Of a DNA stretch of 64,000 bases, positions 51,556 through 63,800 are shown one piece after another. Made by a program: the position numbers and the translations under genes. Under the pieces are notes generated by a model. The model had not been told where the DNA came from and made no database searches. It was given only the letters and a program-made list of their open reading frames with translations. Location of the stretch: positions 28,217,501 to 28,281,500 of the forward strand of contig NC_083389.1 of assembly GCF_031755915.1 (NCBI RefSeq), in the 5' to 3' direction. This stretch comes from Ziziphus jujuba (lineage: Eukaryota; Streptophyta; Magnoliopsida; Rosales; Rhamnaceae). Position 1 is the first letter of the stretch. Every line of letters starts with the position of its first letter.

Positions 51556-51648
51556 ACTTAATACATATACTTGCATTTTATTTAGTAGTGATATTCCAAT
51601 TAACTTATACATATACTTGCTTTTTATTTAGTAGTGATATTCCAATTC
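51556..51648. repeat. 45-bp direct duplication in the LEA leader
   Basis: A segment from acttaatacatatacttgc to gtgatattccaatt (from 51556) recurs almost exactly from 51604, period 48, with a one-base deletion and one substitution. It ends about 19 bp before the ATG, so it duplicates part of the probable 5' UTR. Confidence 0.88.
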
Positions 51649-51666
51649 CGTATACTTTGGTAATGC

Positions 51667-52801
51667 ATGGCTTCCATTCGAATTCGACATTCTCGGCTGC
51701 TTGTTTATATGGTGGTGATGGCGGTTGCGGTAGAGATGGTGATGGTGTCTGAAATAGGCTGTAAAGCCTCCAGTGTGGGCCATATACCATCTACTAGTGA
51801 AGAAAGTCAGGAGTACGACGAGTTTAAGGACAAATCTCAGGAAGCACAGCACAAGGCCAAGGAGACAGCAAAAGACGCCAAAGAAGCTTCGGAGTCATGG
51901 AGTGGATGGGCCAAGGACAAAATCTCTGAAGGACTTGGTTTCAAACAAGATGAGGCCAAACATACCGCAAGAAAAGCTTCTGATGCAGCTTATGGCACTG
52001 CCAAGAAGACCAAGGACAAGATTCAGGAAGTGGCTTCTGGTTAGTATATTTATGTGTAATACATACGCACACTAGCTCCACAATTTCTATTGTATATATA
52101 ATCTATATACTCATTGAATGAGCATTATGTATATATATGCTGCAGAAGCTGGTCAATACAGCGCAGAAAAGGCAAGAAACCTGAAGGATGCAGCGGGTGA
52201 AACAGTGAATGCAGCAAAGGGGAAGATGCATGATACTACGGATGCAGCAAAGCACCAGGCTTGCGAAACCAAAAACAAGGCTGGCGAAACCATTTCAGCG
52301 GCAAAGGAGAATATCTACGAAGCCGCGGATGCTGCCAAGGACAAAGCCTATGACGGTTCACAGACGGCCAAGGACAAAGCCTATGAGGCTTCCCAGGCTG
52401 CAAAGGAGAAGGCATATGATTCTTCCCAGGCTGCAAAGGAGAAGGCGTACGAGACCACTAGGGCAGCAAAGGAGAAGGCATACGAGTCCACTACGGAAGC
52501 CAAGGAAGCGAGGGACAAAGCATCCCACAAGGCAGAGGAGGCAGCGGAACAGGCTCCTCTGGAGGCAGAGGAAGCAAAAGAGGCAGCAAAGCAAATGGGA
52601 AAAGGTGCAGTAGAGGAAGGCAAGAGGCAGCAAGCAGAGGCAGAGGAACAGACAAGTTGGGCTGAAGAGAGAGCGAAGGAAGGTTATGAAGCCGCAAAGA
52701 ACAAAGCTGATGAGACGGTGGAGGCTGCCAAGCACAAGACTAAGCAGATTAAAGATAAAATTACTGGTGCTGGTGGATCAGGTCGGGATGAGGAGCTCTA
52801 A
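51667..52801 (+). CDS. Late embryogenesis abundant protein, LEA_4 type, with signal peptide
   Basis: Two exons, 51667-52039 and 52146-52801, joined across a GAA codon, give 342 aa. Residues about 1-35 are a basic start and a hydrophobic run (LLVYMVVMAVAVEMVMV), which suits a signal peptide. The rest is highly hydrophilic, Ala/Lys/Glu-rich and built on the 11-residue amphipathic repeat of group 3/LEA_4 proteins; the AAKEKAYDSSQ-type unit recurs at least six times around residues 185-250. These proteins are disordered when wet, turn helical on drying and protect membranes and proteins. The tail is GRDEEL, reminiscent of but not equal to a K/HDEL retention signal. Several long ORFs in other frames here are shadows of this repetitive sequence. 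Confidence 0.9.
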
Positions 52802-53134
52802 GCTAATGTTTTACTTAATTTGTTTTAATTTTATTGTAGGAAAGATATAATATGCCTTTGTGGTACATAGGCATAGGAGGATCGTCTTTGGTTTCCTGAT
52901 CGATTTAGTGTATTAGTGTTTGCTTTGCTGCATGCATGTTTTAGCTCTTTTTTTTGTGTTTTTTGTCTTGTCTCGCTCGCAACATATTCTATTTTGATGT
53001 ATTCAACTGTCGTTTTCTCCATCGTATATCATATGATTAGACATGAAACATGATGCTTTGCACTGGGACACCAGACTGCTGCATGCAATAGCCCAAACCC
53101 CACAGGAGTTGTTGAAGGTGAGAACCTTTATAAG

Positions 53135-53167
<33 letters not shown>

Positions 53168-53448
53168 TAGGTTGTTTTAATATTTTGGGCCAAATATATA
53201 AGAGATTGAGAGTTTGTTAAATAGAATAGATAGCTAACCAAAAAGTTAAAAGACTGGGCCGTTCCATTATATAGCTCTTGTGGTAATTTAGAAGAGCAGG
53301 AACAATGCAGTGTTGTTTGTTAGTGATTGGAGGAGAGAGAGTGGTAGTAATTTGTTAAGCTAATATTAAGAATTATTAATTGAACTAAAAAAAACCAAGC
53401 GTTTTTCATATTCTGTATACGCGTAACACTCCTTGCTACTATCCACGT

Positions 53449-53555
53449 AAAAAAACTTAGGAGAATTATTACCTGGTTTGGTTAATTAATTACAAAAGCA
53501 GCATGTCAAGAAAAAAAAACTTAGGAGAATTATTACTTGGTTTGGTTAATTAATG
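53449..53555. repeat. About 41-bp direct duplication (period 64)
   Basis: The segment cttaggagaattattac plus tggtttggttaattaat, starting at 53456, recurs at 53520 with one substitution, separated by 23-29 bp ending in an A9 run. Confidence 0.88.
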
Positions 53556-54640
53556 ACCACACACTTACATGCATAAAGTGAACATGGCAGTGCTACTGGT
53601 TATCAAACAAGAGTGGATCAAGTCGTGTGTGTCTGTCTGTGTAACGAGTTCACAAGGATCAATCAGATATGCTATTTTGCCAGGGCGTTGTTTCTTATCC
53701 ACAAGAGTAGAGACAGAGATGTGGATAGGATTACGATGTGCGAGTCTGACAAAAAAAAAAAAAAAAACCAATTTAGACCAGACATATTTATATATATGCA
53801 AGGAATATAACATATGAATTTTTAAGATTTGTTTTATATTTTAAAAATTACAATTGATTTCGTTACAGAAGTGTGTGAATAATATTATTATACAAGTGTG
53901 TAAATAATATTATTTTGAAAGATGTAATTCAAACAATAAAGAAGGAAAGTAATGGTTAATTGAAATTCAAAAAGAAGTTAATAATATTTTTAAAATAAAA
54001 GGCATCAAACTTGAAAAGAGGTGTAGCAAATTTGCAAAGGCCGTTTGAATGGCAGGTAGAAGCGGCAGATGGGACGAGAGGGTTTGGTAAATCAATTTGA
54101 CCCGTAGCTCCAACCAACTACCACCCCAGACCCCAATAGTAGAGTAGTAATGTGAAGGATATTAATTAGCAAAGATTTTGTGGCCTGGACCAGACTCACA
54201 TTATTGGTGGGGCAAAAGCCAATTGCAATCATCTATGTGTCCTGTTTTGCACATGGTGATGGTTTTCACAAACCAACAAAGTAAATGCATGCCAAAAGCA
54301 TTTCCATTATTAAATTCAACTAAATAATTAAAAATTAATATAGTCCTGCTGGACCACACGGTTTTTGTGTGGTTTTTGGCACCTCATTCTTGAATTACAT
54401 TTGTAGAGCCTAAAAGTGTGACAAATTCCTGGTTAGCAGCTAAAGAAAATGGAACGAGTGGCTCAAATTATACCCTCCGTTTTTACTCTTTTGACACCAT
54501 TTAGTTGATGGTGATTCGGGGCTGTTTTGTTGTTAATATCAACACCGTGAAAAGGAAAAAATAAAAAAAGGCCCCAGTTGGGGCATGTTCATGTGCCTTT
54601 TTGTTTTTTTGTGTAGCATGTTCATGTGCTCTCTATGACG

Positions 54641-54642
<2 letters not shown>

Positions 54643-54680
<38 letters not shown>
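54643..54680. repeat. (AT)n microsatellite
   Basis: About 38 bases of AT dinucleotide. A shorter (TA)n tract lies at about 53139-53164. Confidence 0.95.
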
Positions 54681-54683
<3 letters not shown>

Positions 54684-54878
54684 TGTAGAATACATCTCAA
54701 CCTGGCCGTGTATTAGTTCCCTTTATTGTGTGGTCAAGGGTCACATGATGTAGTTCAGATATTGCATTCTAAAACATTGTAGTTATCTGTCAAATTAAAT
54801 ATGTCATTATCATTATTAATACCGTTTTAGTTACACATCAAATTAAATTACAAAAAAAGTTAACAATCCCATCCATCT

Positions 54879-54924
<46 letters not shown>
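54879..54924. repeat. Compound (AC)11(AT)12 microsatellite
   Basis: AC repeat to 54900 running directly into AT repeat. Confidence 0.95.
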
Positions 54925-55207
54925 GAGACCTGTTTTGATCATCTGTTTTGCTTTTTCAAAAAATTAAGATTAATATGACGTGTTACATGTGTATGGCGAT
55001 TGGAAAGAGGGTTAACCAACAAAACGTTATATGACGCAAAATATATTATATATTATATATGAAATTTTAACATTATTGCTATCTGCACGTTAAAAAGTAT
55101 TGATGCACTCTCATGGAAAAATGTTCCCAAACTAACGCTAAAATTTTTGTTTATATGTATATAAACATAAGTATGTGTGTTTTTTATTTTTATTTTTATT
55201 TTTTTTT

Positions 55208-55223
55208 GGGGGGGGGGGGGGGG
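55208..55223. repeat. G16 homopolymer after a T-rich tract
   Basis: T-rich sequence from about 55178 is followed by 16 G. A similar T run followed by G-rich sequence occurs at about 60210-60249. Confidence 0.9.
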
Positions 55224-57699
55224 TAAAAATATGCATATTAAATGGATATTAAAAAGTTTTGTTTGGATGTAAATAATTATTATGGGTGTTATGCTACGGA
55301 GCTGAGTCCAAGGATCGATGCTGAAAGTTAAGACTTGAGATGGGCATTTGTCTTATTATCCAAATGTTATATCTATCAAATCATTTTGTTTGGAATTTTC
55401 AACCAAACAGACGCCATGGTCAATTACACGGCGTGTACATGGTTAAGTAAAACTGAATAAATATAATTAAGCATGCTGTCGGCCAATAATGGAGATCCAT
55501 GTGCATATGTTACATTTATCCTATACACATATACACTTGATGTATAGTTTTTATTTTATTTTATTATTTTTTGAAGTGAATAATTACTGACATGAAATTA
55601 CTTAATTAATTAAAATTGTATAATAATAATAATCATCATCCATTAGGGTGTAAATGAATAGGAATCGAGGTAGATTAATATTGATGATTATGACAAATTG
55701 GGTTTGGAAGTTGCTTTGCAGGTGGATATATAAGTAATATATTATATCAAAAATACACGTGGACACCATAATCCAAAACAGAGATTAGTATAATTTTGAA
55801 TAAACTAATCCCCTTGAAAAGAGAAACGTGTTTAAGGTGATCAATGATCAAAGATAGTACGTGATCAGAAGGTCAAACCCTTAGAAACCGTATCTTCAAT
55901 ATGAGATATCTATTCGAGGGAGAAGCCTTTATAATAATATATATTACATAATTATGGTGATGGAGATGTATCCGCTGTATAATAGTCCGCAGAAGCCGAG
56001 ATTATTAATTAATTAACAAAATCCTGATGGCCCCCAGGCTTTCCGGTAAAGTTGGGATCATAGGTGGTCGTATGCATAAAGGAAACTTCCGTAGATACTT
56101 AGTATATTTTGATTAATTCCTTGTATTCTCTTGATTTTATTTCTTTTTGTAATTTATTACTATATTACATACTCTTATACTTGTATAAATGTTATTTACC
56201 TTAATGGAAAATTTGAGTTTTAGCATAAATATTATTATTTACTTTTATATCAGAGCTTCAATTACTCTAATTAATAAGCCATTTTTTTATAAAATAATAA
56301 ATAAATAAATAAATAAAATTAAGAAAGTGCCAGGAATTTTTCAAAATATACAACCATTACTTAGTATATACAGAAATTTCCTATATAATATACATGCGGT
56401 TTACATATTCAAACTTAAGAATCTTCTATTCACCAAAAAAAAAAAAAAAAAAAAAAAAGGGAAAAAAACATCTTAATCTTCTTCTTCCTACGTATGCTTA
56501 ATTATTATACAGAAGGCAGCAAAGTAGGACTGAAAGGGGCATGTTTTTTTTATTTTTTATTTTTATTTTTCCTTTTCTTTTATAATAAATAATCCATGGG
56601 TGGTTAATCTCCAGAGACCGTGGAATCAAATTGTCTGCTGCGCGATTTTCCACGTGATCCTCATCCTCTCTCTTATGATATATCGATACTCGCGTTTACC
56701 TTTTTCTTTTTTCTTTTTTTGACTTTTGCTGCGTGAATTGCACAGTATATTAATGTACGGTCTCTCTCTCTTTTTCTTTTTTCTTTTTTTCTTTTTTTTA
56801 ACTAATATTTTAATTGTTAGTGAAAACCATTAAAAATATTTAAAAGTTTTTCAATAATCAAGATAAAATAATAACTGCATATATATAACTTATCAAGATT
56901 TGAAATATTGTAATATATAGAATTGGTTTAAAAACATCCATTATATATATATATATATATATTATCATAATCATCAAAAAATAAATTTATTATTCTTGCA
57001 CGAATATACCATAAGTATTTTAATGATGGTGAATTGGAATTAATAATATCCAAATGAAGGAAAAGACGTAGTACTGGTAGATTTGGTCAGTGGTAAAATA
57101 GTTAAAAATGTACCTTCACATTTGAGATCAACATGCTGCCTTTGCTTTAATTTAGAATGTAAGATAATCTTTTTTTTCTTAGAAAAAGTGGAGTAGAAGT
57201 AAAATTAACGTGTAGAACCCACCACTAATTATTAAGTATTATTATTATGGATGAATGGCTAATATGTGCATAATTTTATATATTACATTATTTCTATGAT
57301 TGATGAAAGGAAGGAATATTCAGAAATTGATTCCACACTGACCGGATCCTTACTCCTTAAGGTTAGAGGGCAGATGGATTCCAACGGAATTATTGCTTAA
57401 TGGGTTTTGTTTTTATATTGTATATTATACTAAAATTGAGTATTTTTTTAATGAAACGTAATAAACAATTGAGTAGTGAGTAGTAGTTATGGCCTATAAT
57501 ATTTCCAACCCTAATATTTGTAAACCAAATCATCAAACACAGAAGTACCATCCTTTTAATCCCTTGAGGAGCTCATATAAAAGATTGATCATATATCCAT
57601 GTGTTTGATGTATCCCTTCTTTTTTATTGTCCATTCATATTCATATATAAATTTAACTAAAGAGAGTCAGTCATTGTTAGAGATAAGGTAATCTTTTTT

Positions 57700-57780
57700 A
57701 TTAATAAGATTTAAGTATTTAACGGTTATTGGATATTTTTTTACTTTTGATTAATAAGATTTAAGTATTTAATGGTTATT
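57700..57780. repeat. 31-bp direct duplication flanking a T-rich 19-bp spacer
   Basis: attaataagatttaagtatt and its continuation to ggttatt (57700-57730) recur with one mismatch at 57750-57780. The spacer ggatatttttttacttttg is T-rich. The duplication is longer than a usual target-site duplication. Confidence 0.8.
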
Positions 57781-58749
57781 TCATATGACTAATATGAATT
57801 TATATTAAATTTGTAACTGAAAGATATAAAAGAACAAATTTTTAAAATTAGTCTAAGAAATTTATATTTTTAATATCTTATAATTTAAAATTTAATACAA
57901 TGAAATTGGAAGTAGTTTAATAACTATACCAACTTTTTTTTTTAAATAATGGATATTAAAGTACAGAATTTTTAAAATAATTTTAATATTTTATACTTTA
58001 ATACTTTTAGTTTGAAAGTTGATATAATTTAATACCGATTATGTGAGACAATTGTCAATTCTAGTAGTTAAAAATCAAATAAAACTTAAATTACAACAAA
58101 TTTAAAAATTGAAAGCCAAAATTATTGAATCGAAAATTTAATAATTTAAATTGTAAACTCTAAAAGTTGAAAATAATAAAATATAGTTAATCCTAAATTA
58201 TATATATTTGATAAATATTCAAGCTTCCGTTTAAAATGAGGGACAGTTGAATAACTTCAAATCCCCTACCTCAAATATTAAAATAAAAAATTGTTTCAAT
58301 TTAAATTAAAGATCACGATTATTAATTATCAGTTAAAATATTTCTTTTATATATATATATATAGTCAAATTCAAATAAAATTTTTAATATGAACACTAAT
58401 ATAAAATTTTTAAAATTTTATTAAAAATTAAATTTAAAATTATATTTATTAATCATCAAATTACAAAATTTATTTTTTTCAAATAGAATTTTACCATATT
58501 GTTAAATCATATTTAATTATTTTCTAAATTTTAATATTTAATATAATTTAATAATCATCATAAATGAATCTTAATAAAATAAGTTTATCTCATACCAGTA
58601 TGTATATATTTATATATATATATATAAAATTTTAAATTGAATATAAAATAATTTGTTTATATATATATATATATATATATATAAATATAGAAGAAAGAGT
58701 AGTGATTGGATGATGAAATGAATCTAATTGGGATGTATTCCAATGCATA

Positions 58750-58808
58750 GGAATTGTCATCATCATCCAGAGCAAAAAAAAAAAAAAAAAAGGAATTGTC
58801 ATCATCAT
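58750..58808 (+). repeat. A-tail micro-insert with 17-bp flanking duplication
   Basis: ggaattgtcatcatcat occurs at 58750-58766 and perfectly again at 58792-58808. The 25-bp insert is ccagagc plus A18. Confidence 0.75.
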
Positions 58809-59826
58809 GACTCTTTCACATATCAATCATCCAATTAATTATCGGCCCCTGCTTCTTGTTATTATTCTCTTATAGGGTAAAGTTACACGCGATCATTCCC
58901 TCTTTTATTTTGTTTTCTTCTTACTATTATTTTTAAAATTTACATTAAAGGTATCAATTATTCTATTAAAATTTTCACCAAAATAGTAAAATAAGTAATA
59001 TATTTTTATTTTTATTAGTTGAAAAATTAATATATTTTAAATGTGAATTGGCGCACACTTTAGAATTTAAATAATAATATAACTGATAATTATCACTCAC
59101 TAAAAACTTTTTGAAAGATTAGTTGTTACTTTAGGATACATGTAGAACCAGCCAGATTATATCTCTGGACAGTTGGACTGCATTATTTTTCAAAATAAAT
59201 AAATAAGAAAATCAAACTGTTTTCTTATACTTTTCGTTGGTAAACAATTTCATTAATTAAGAGAGACCCATTAATCTGATGTGCCGTATAGCCTCATTTT
59301 TGGAATTTGAATTTCCGAAATTCCACATAAAATTTTGAGGTTATTAATTCCACATACAATTTTATCTGTTTATTTGCTTCCGTGAAATCTCTTCAAATTG
59401 TAATCAAAATCAAAACACAGTTGGATAAACTTTTAGTCATACCTTCTCTGAGAAATCACAAAATCTATTATAATATAAAAATGAAAAAATAAAATAAAAC
59501 TCCTGCAGATTTGTCGACTATAATGAATAGACCTTTTTTGTTGTAACAATAATATAATGCTCTTTATTTCACCATAAATAAATAGAAATCTAATCTAGGA
59601 CAGGTCATGCAGTTATATTTATATATCACGCATAATTACTCTTGCATTATTAGATTTTAGTTTATAAATCAGTAGTTCCCATTACGTTTCATTCTCATCA
59701 AGGGATGTATGTATATTTCGACCAAATATACACAAACACACATATATATATATATATATATGTTGGTGGAACATACAATTAAGAAAATGACATTAAACAA
59801 AAAAAAAAGCTTAATTAATACTTAAA

Positions 59827-59882
59827 AGTAAAACCTTATATCAAAAAAAAAAAAGAAAAAAAGAAAAAAAAGAGTAAAACCT
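59827..59882 (+). repeat. A-rich insert with 10-bp flanking duplication
   Basis: agtaaaacct at 59827-59836 recurs at 59873-59882. Between them are 36 bp, tatatc then A runs broken by single G. Confidence 0.5.
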
Positions 59883-60328
59883 CAAAGAAAAATGATAGGT
59901 TTTTTTAAGGATAAAAACAATACAGTACAACCGACCCATGAAAAGTGGTTGATGGGGGGTGCAATTAACATCTAACACTAAAAATGGGCGGTGGATTAAG
60001 ATTGGATATTTAATATAAATAAAGCATTTAAAAGGAAACCGAGGAAGAAGAAGAAATGGGCATGTGAATATGATGCGGTCATTATGTTAACAAATTAGTA
60101 TGATAGGTAATGCTAATCATGTACCTCAATCCTGAATTATATATTTGTGATTATGGAAACACCCCGCAACTTTCTTTACTGGCCACAAATGTATTTATTT
60201 ATCTTTCATTATTATTATTTTTTTTTGTGGGGGGGAGGGAGAGGGGGGTAATATATTTTTATATATTGTAAATACTAAAATGTGGGCATAGATATAGAGT
60301 GAGGAATAATAATTAGAAATAAAAATGG

Positions 60329-60428
60329 GCTTTGAATGGGGAGTGAGTGGCGTTGTTTTTATTTTATTTTTTTATTATTTATTATTTATTATTTTTTTGG
60401 GTGTTTAAAGCTTTGAATGGGGAGTGAG
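60329..60428 (-). repeat. T-rich insert with perfect 19-bp flanking duplication
   Basis: gctttgaatggggagtgag occurs at 60329-60347 and again, perfectly, at 60410-60428. The 62-bp insert is T-rich (A-rich on the minus strand). It lies about 450 bp upstream of the CIPK start. Confidence 0.78.
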
Positions 60429-60874
60429 CGTTAATATATAAGTTGACAGGGTTGAGGTGGGGTTGGAGTGCAAACAAAAGATTGATTGGAAGTTAGGGGG
60501 AGAGAGAGAGAGCGATTTATTGGTTGAAATCTGAAAGCGCATACACTGCACGTCTCTCCTTTCCCTCCCAGGAGGCTCCCTCTTGACTATATTTTATTAA
60601 TTTATTTGTTCGGTGTTTGGGGGGGCTGGCTTGGGGGTCTCTTTGTATATTTTCTTCTTTCAGTTTGCTTGCGTTACGTTTTCTGAACGATTACCGTTTC
60701 AAACTGACCCCACCCAATTCAAATCAAATACCCATTTAAGCAGAGGACGAGGAAGTGCCGAATTGGATAATACAAGCAGCATTTGTTTTGTTTCTGAAAT
60801 TCTTGTTGTTGTTGTTGGGTGAGTGATCTTTCATAGAAAGAAAAAAACCAAAAAAAAAAAAAAAAAAAAGGTAT

Positions 60875-63800
60875 ATGCAGATCAGAAGGAAAGAGGAGGA
60901 GGAGGAGAAGAATAGGAAGATTGGAGAAGAAAGCAAAAGAAGGAACATAGAGAAGGGAATGCAACTGGGCAAATACGAGCTGGGAAGGACTCTTGGCGAA
61001 GGCAACTTTGGGAAGGTCAAGCTCGCTAAAGACGTTGGATCTGGCCAGCTTTTTGCTGTTAAGATCCTTGAGAAGAACAAAATCATCGACCTCAAGATCA
61101 CCGATCAGGTTTCTTTTCTTCCTTTTTCTCTCTTTCTTCCTCCGTTTCTTTTATTACGGTGGGTTTTGAATGAAATTGGCCACGGCTACTGGGTAATGAA
61201 TTTTTTTCTCTGCAATATGCTTTATTTTATTTGTTTGATGGGGGGTCTGCGCTTCTGTTGTAAAATAAAAGGGTCCTATTTTTCCTTTTCCTTAACAACA
61301 AGTTGTTCCTTTGCTACTTTGGTTTTCTGCCTATCGCATCGGATTCCTTTCTAATTTTTCTGGGTTTTTACTTTGAGCCTCTTCATGGGATATTGCTCAT
61401 TCCTTTTTCTCCGAAAAGAAGCCGCATCTACATTTTGACAAGTTTTATTTACAAAATTTTCAATCAAAATTTTTGCAGATAAAGAGGGAGATAGCCACTC
61501 TGAAGCTCCTCAAACATCCAAACGTGGTCAGGTTGTATGAGGTATCATTTTTTCACCTTTTCCTCCTTTATCCGTTTCCCGTTTCTCTTTCTCCAGGATG
61601 CAGATTTCCATGTTTTCTGTTTTTGAACAGTAAATTTTTGAATAATTTCACCAATCATGGATTGGGATGGTCACACTCACACGCTAATGAATTAATTATA
61701 TTATACCATACCCCTATTTTTTTATTTTTTTTTATGTATTTTGAATAAAATTTACATAATCACATTCCTAATTTACTCATTTTCCCTTGATATATATATA
61801 TATATATATATATGAAATACTATCCGTGACACATATTTTTGAGTGTGTGTGTGTGTGAGGCAAAAGATTGGAATCCACTCCATCTAGACCTTTTTGTCCT
61901 TTTGCCTCTAGTGCCTCCCCCTGTCACGGTTACTGTTTTGGATTGACTGGAATGACTTTGTCATGAATCAAGGCCATTAAAAACATTCAACCATGGCCGT
62001 CTGATCCTAACAATTTCGCTCCACATGGAAAATATCGTTCGTCGGAGAAAAAAACACCTGAATCCGCGTAGCCTGCCTTGTTGAATCAACGACTGATCTG
62101 AAACTGTTTTTTTCAAACATTTTAGCTGTGCTGGTTAGGGGGACCTCTGATTTAATGCCTCCAACCAAGGCACGTGTAGATCATGTCATAAATTCACACG
62201 GAAGACATTGTTTCATTGTCACGTGGTGGCCGTCTTGGTTTGGCAAAGTGGAAACCCATTCGGAACCTGACCCGAACTTGGCCCTGACCCAACCCCAATT
62301 AAGATTTCAATCTAATAGTAATGGGCATGGGCCACCCGTATTTTATGTTGGTAACATTTTGTCCCTTGCTTGTTGAACATGCATTAATGTTTACGACTAT
62401 GACATGACATGACATGCATATGCTTGATATTTAGGCAATCGAAGGTTTGGCCAAGGATTGCATGCGTGCTTGCTGATCATTTATGCTTTATGCTTTTTTT
62501 TTATTTTTATTTTTTTTTTATTTTTCATGCTTTTAATTTATTATTTTTGTTAATGGTAACTCTGCAGGTTTTGGCAAGCAAAACTAAGATTTACATGGTC
62601 TTAGAGTACGTGACTGGAGGAGAATTGTTTGATAGAATTGTAAGGAAATTCGTACCCATTGTGCATGACTTTTTCAAGGGGAGGGGATGTTTTTACTTAC
62701 TCTCATATTTCCAATGCAGGCATCTAAGGGGAGACTTACAGAGGCTCAGGGCAGGAAGATCTTCCAACAGTTAATTGATGGTGTGAGCTACTGCCATAAT
62801 AAAGGCGTTTTTCATAGGGATCTCAAGGTCTTTTCTTTCTTCTTCTTCTTTCAGAAACATTTCAATTACTATACCATTAAAGTCACAACAAAATTTCAGT
62901 TGCTCACATTTTGATACCTTTTTCCATTGCAGTTGGAGAACGTTCTTGTTGATTCTAAAGGGAATATAAAGATTTCTGATTTTGGTCTCAGCGCTTTACC
63001 CCAACATTTCAGGGTACCCTATCCCCCCAACCCACAATTCAATAGTACTTTTTTTGTTTTCTCTTTTCTAAATGTCTTTGCTCCCTTATTAATCTACTCA
63101 ATTATTTCAGGATGATGGGTTACTGCATACAACCTGTGGAAGTCCAAACTACGTTGCTCCAGAGGTTCTTGCTAATAGAGGGTATGATGGAGCAACCTCA
63201 GATATATGGTCATGTGGCGTTATCTTGTACGTAATTCTTACAGGATATCTTCCCTTTGATGATCGAAACCTCGCAGTTCTCTATCAGAAGGTAATCAAAA
63301 GTTTTCTTAAATTTCCTTCTCCTTTAGCCTTGTGAATAAACAATTTTCATTTTTTTTTATTTCTTATCATTTTGATGCGTATTTCTTTTGAGTAATTTCA
63401 GATCCTAAAGGGAGATACTCAGATGCCAAAATGGCTATCTCCTGGTGCACAGAATATCCTAAAGAGAATTCTTGATCCAAACCCTGTTACTCGGATAACA
63501 ATGGCGGGTATCAAATCAGATGAATGGTTTATACAAGGTTATGTTCCTGCAAACCCTGATGATGAAGAAGAAAATATACACATAGACGATGAAGCTTTCT
63601 CAATACATGAAGTACCGGTATGTACTTTCAAATAATGTACCTCTTTTTGGTTGCTTTATGTTGTATAATAACAGAAACATTATAACATTATGTTTGCATG
63701 TGTGTGTGTTTTTTTCAATTAGTCATCACAAGCGGATAAAAGTCCAGAATCGCCAGCTCATATTAATGCTTTTCAGTTGATTGGAATGTCATCGTTCCTA

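Larger units (their letters stand above)
50419..51666. other. MUSTANG 3' flank and LEA promoter
   Basis: Holds the MUSTANG 3' UTR, an A28 run at 50771-50798, and the LEA upstream region with an ABRE core and a 45-bp leader duplication. No other coding sequence recognised. Confidence 0.6.
52802..60874. other. Gene-free AT-rich stretch
   Basis: About 8 kb between the LEA gene and the CIPK. I found no coding domain or RNA gene. It is dominated by A/T-rich sequence, especially 57700-59100, with microsatellites, a G16 run and several short inserts flanked by direct duplications, listed separately. The last 450 bp are less AT-biased and should be the CIPK promoter and leader. Confidence 0.6.

Noticed and set aside
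52209..52735. Long ORFs in other frames and on the minus strand over the LEA exon
   Set aside because: They are shadows of the 11-residue repeat and rich in Arg or Ser/Phe with no domain.
52784..52801. RDEEL as a true ER retention signal
   Set aside because: It has an extra Glu compared with K/HDEL; kept only as a hint.
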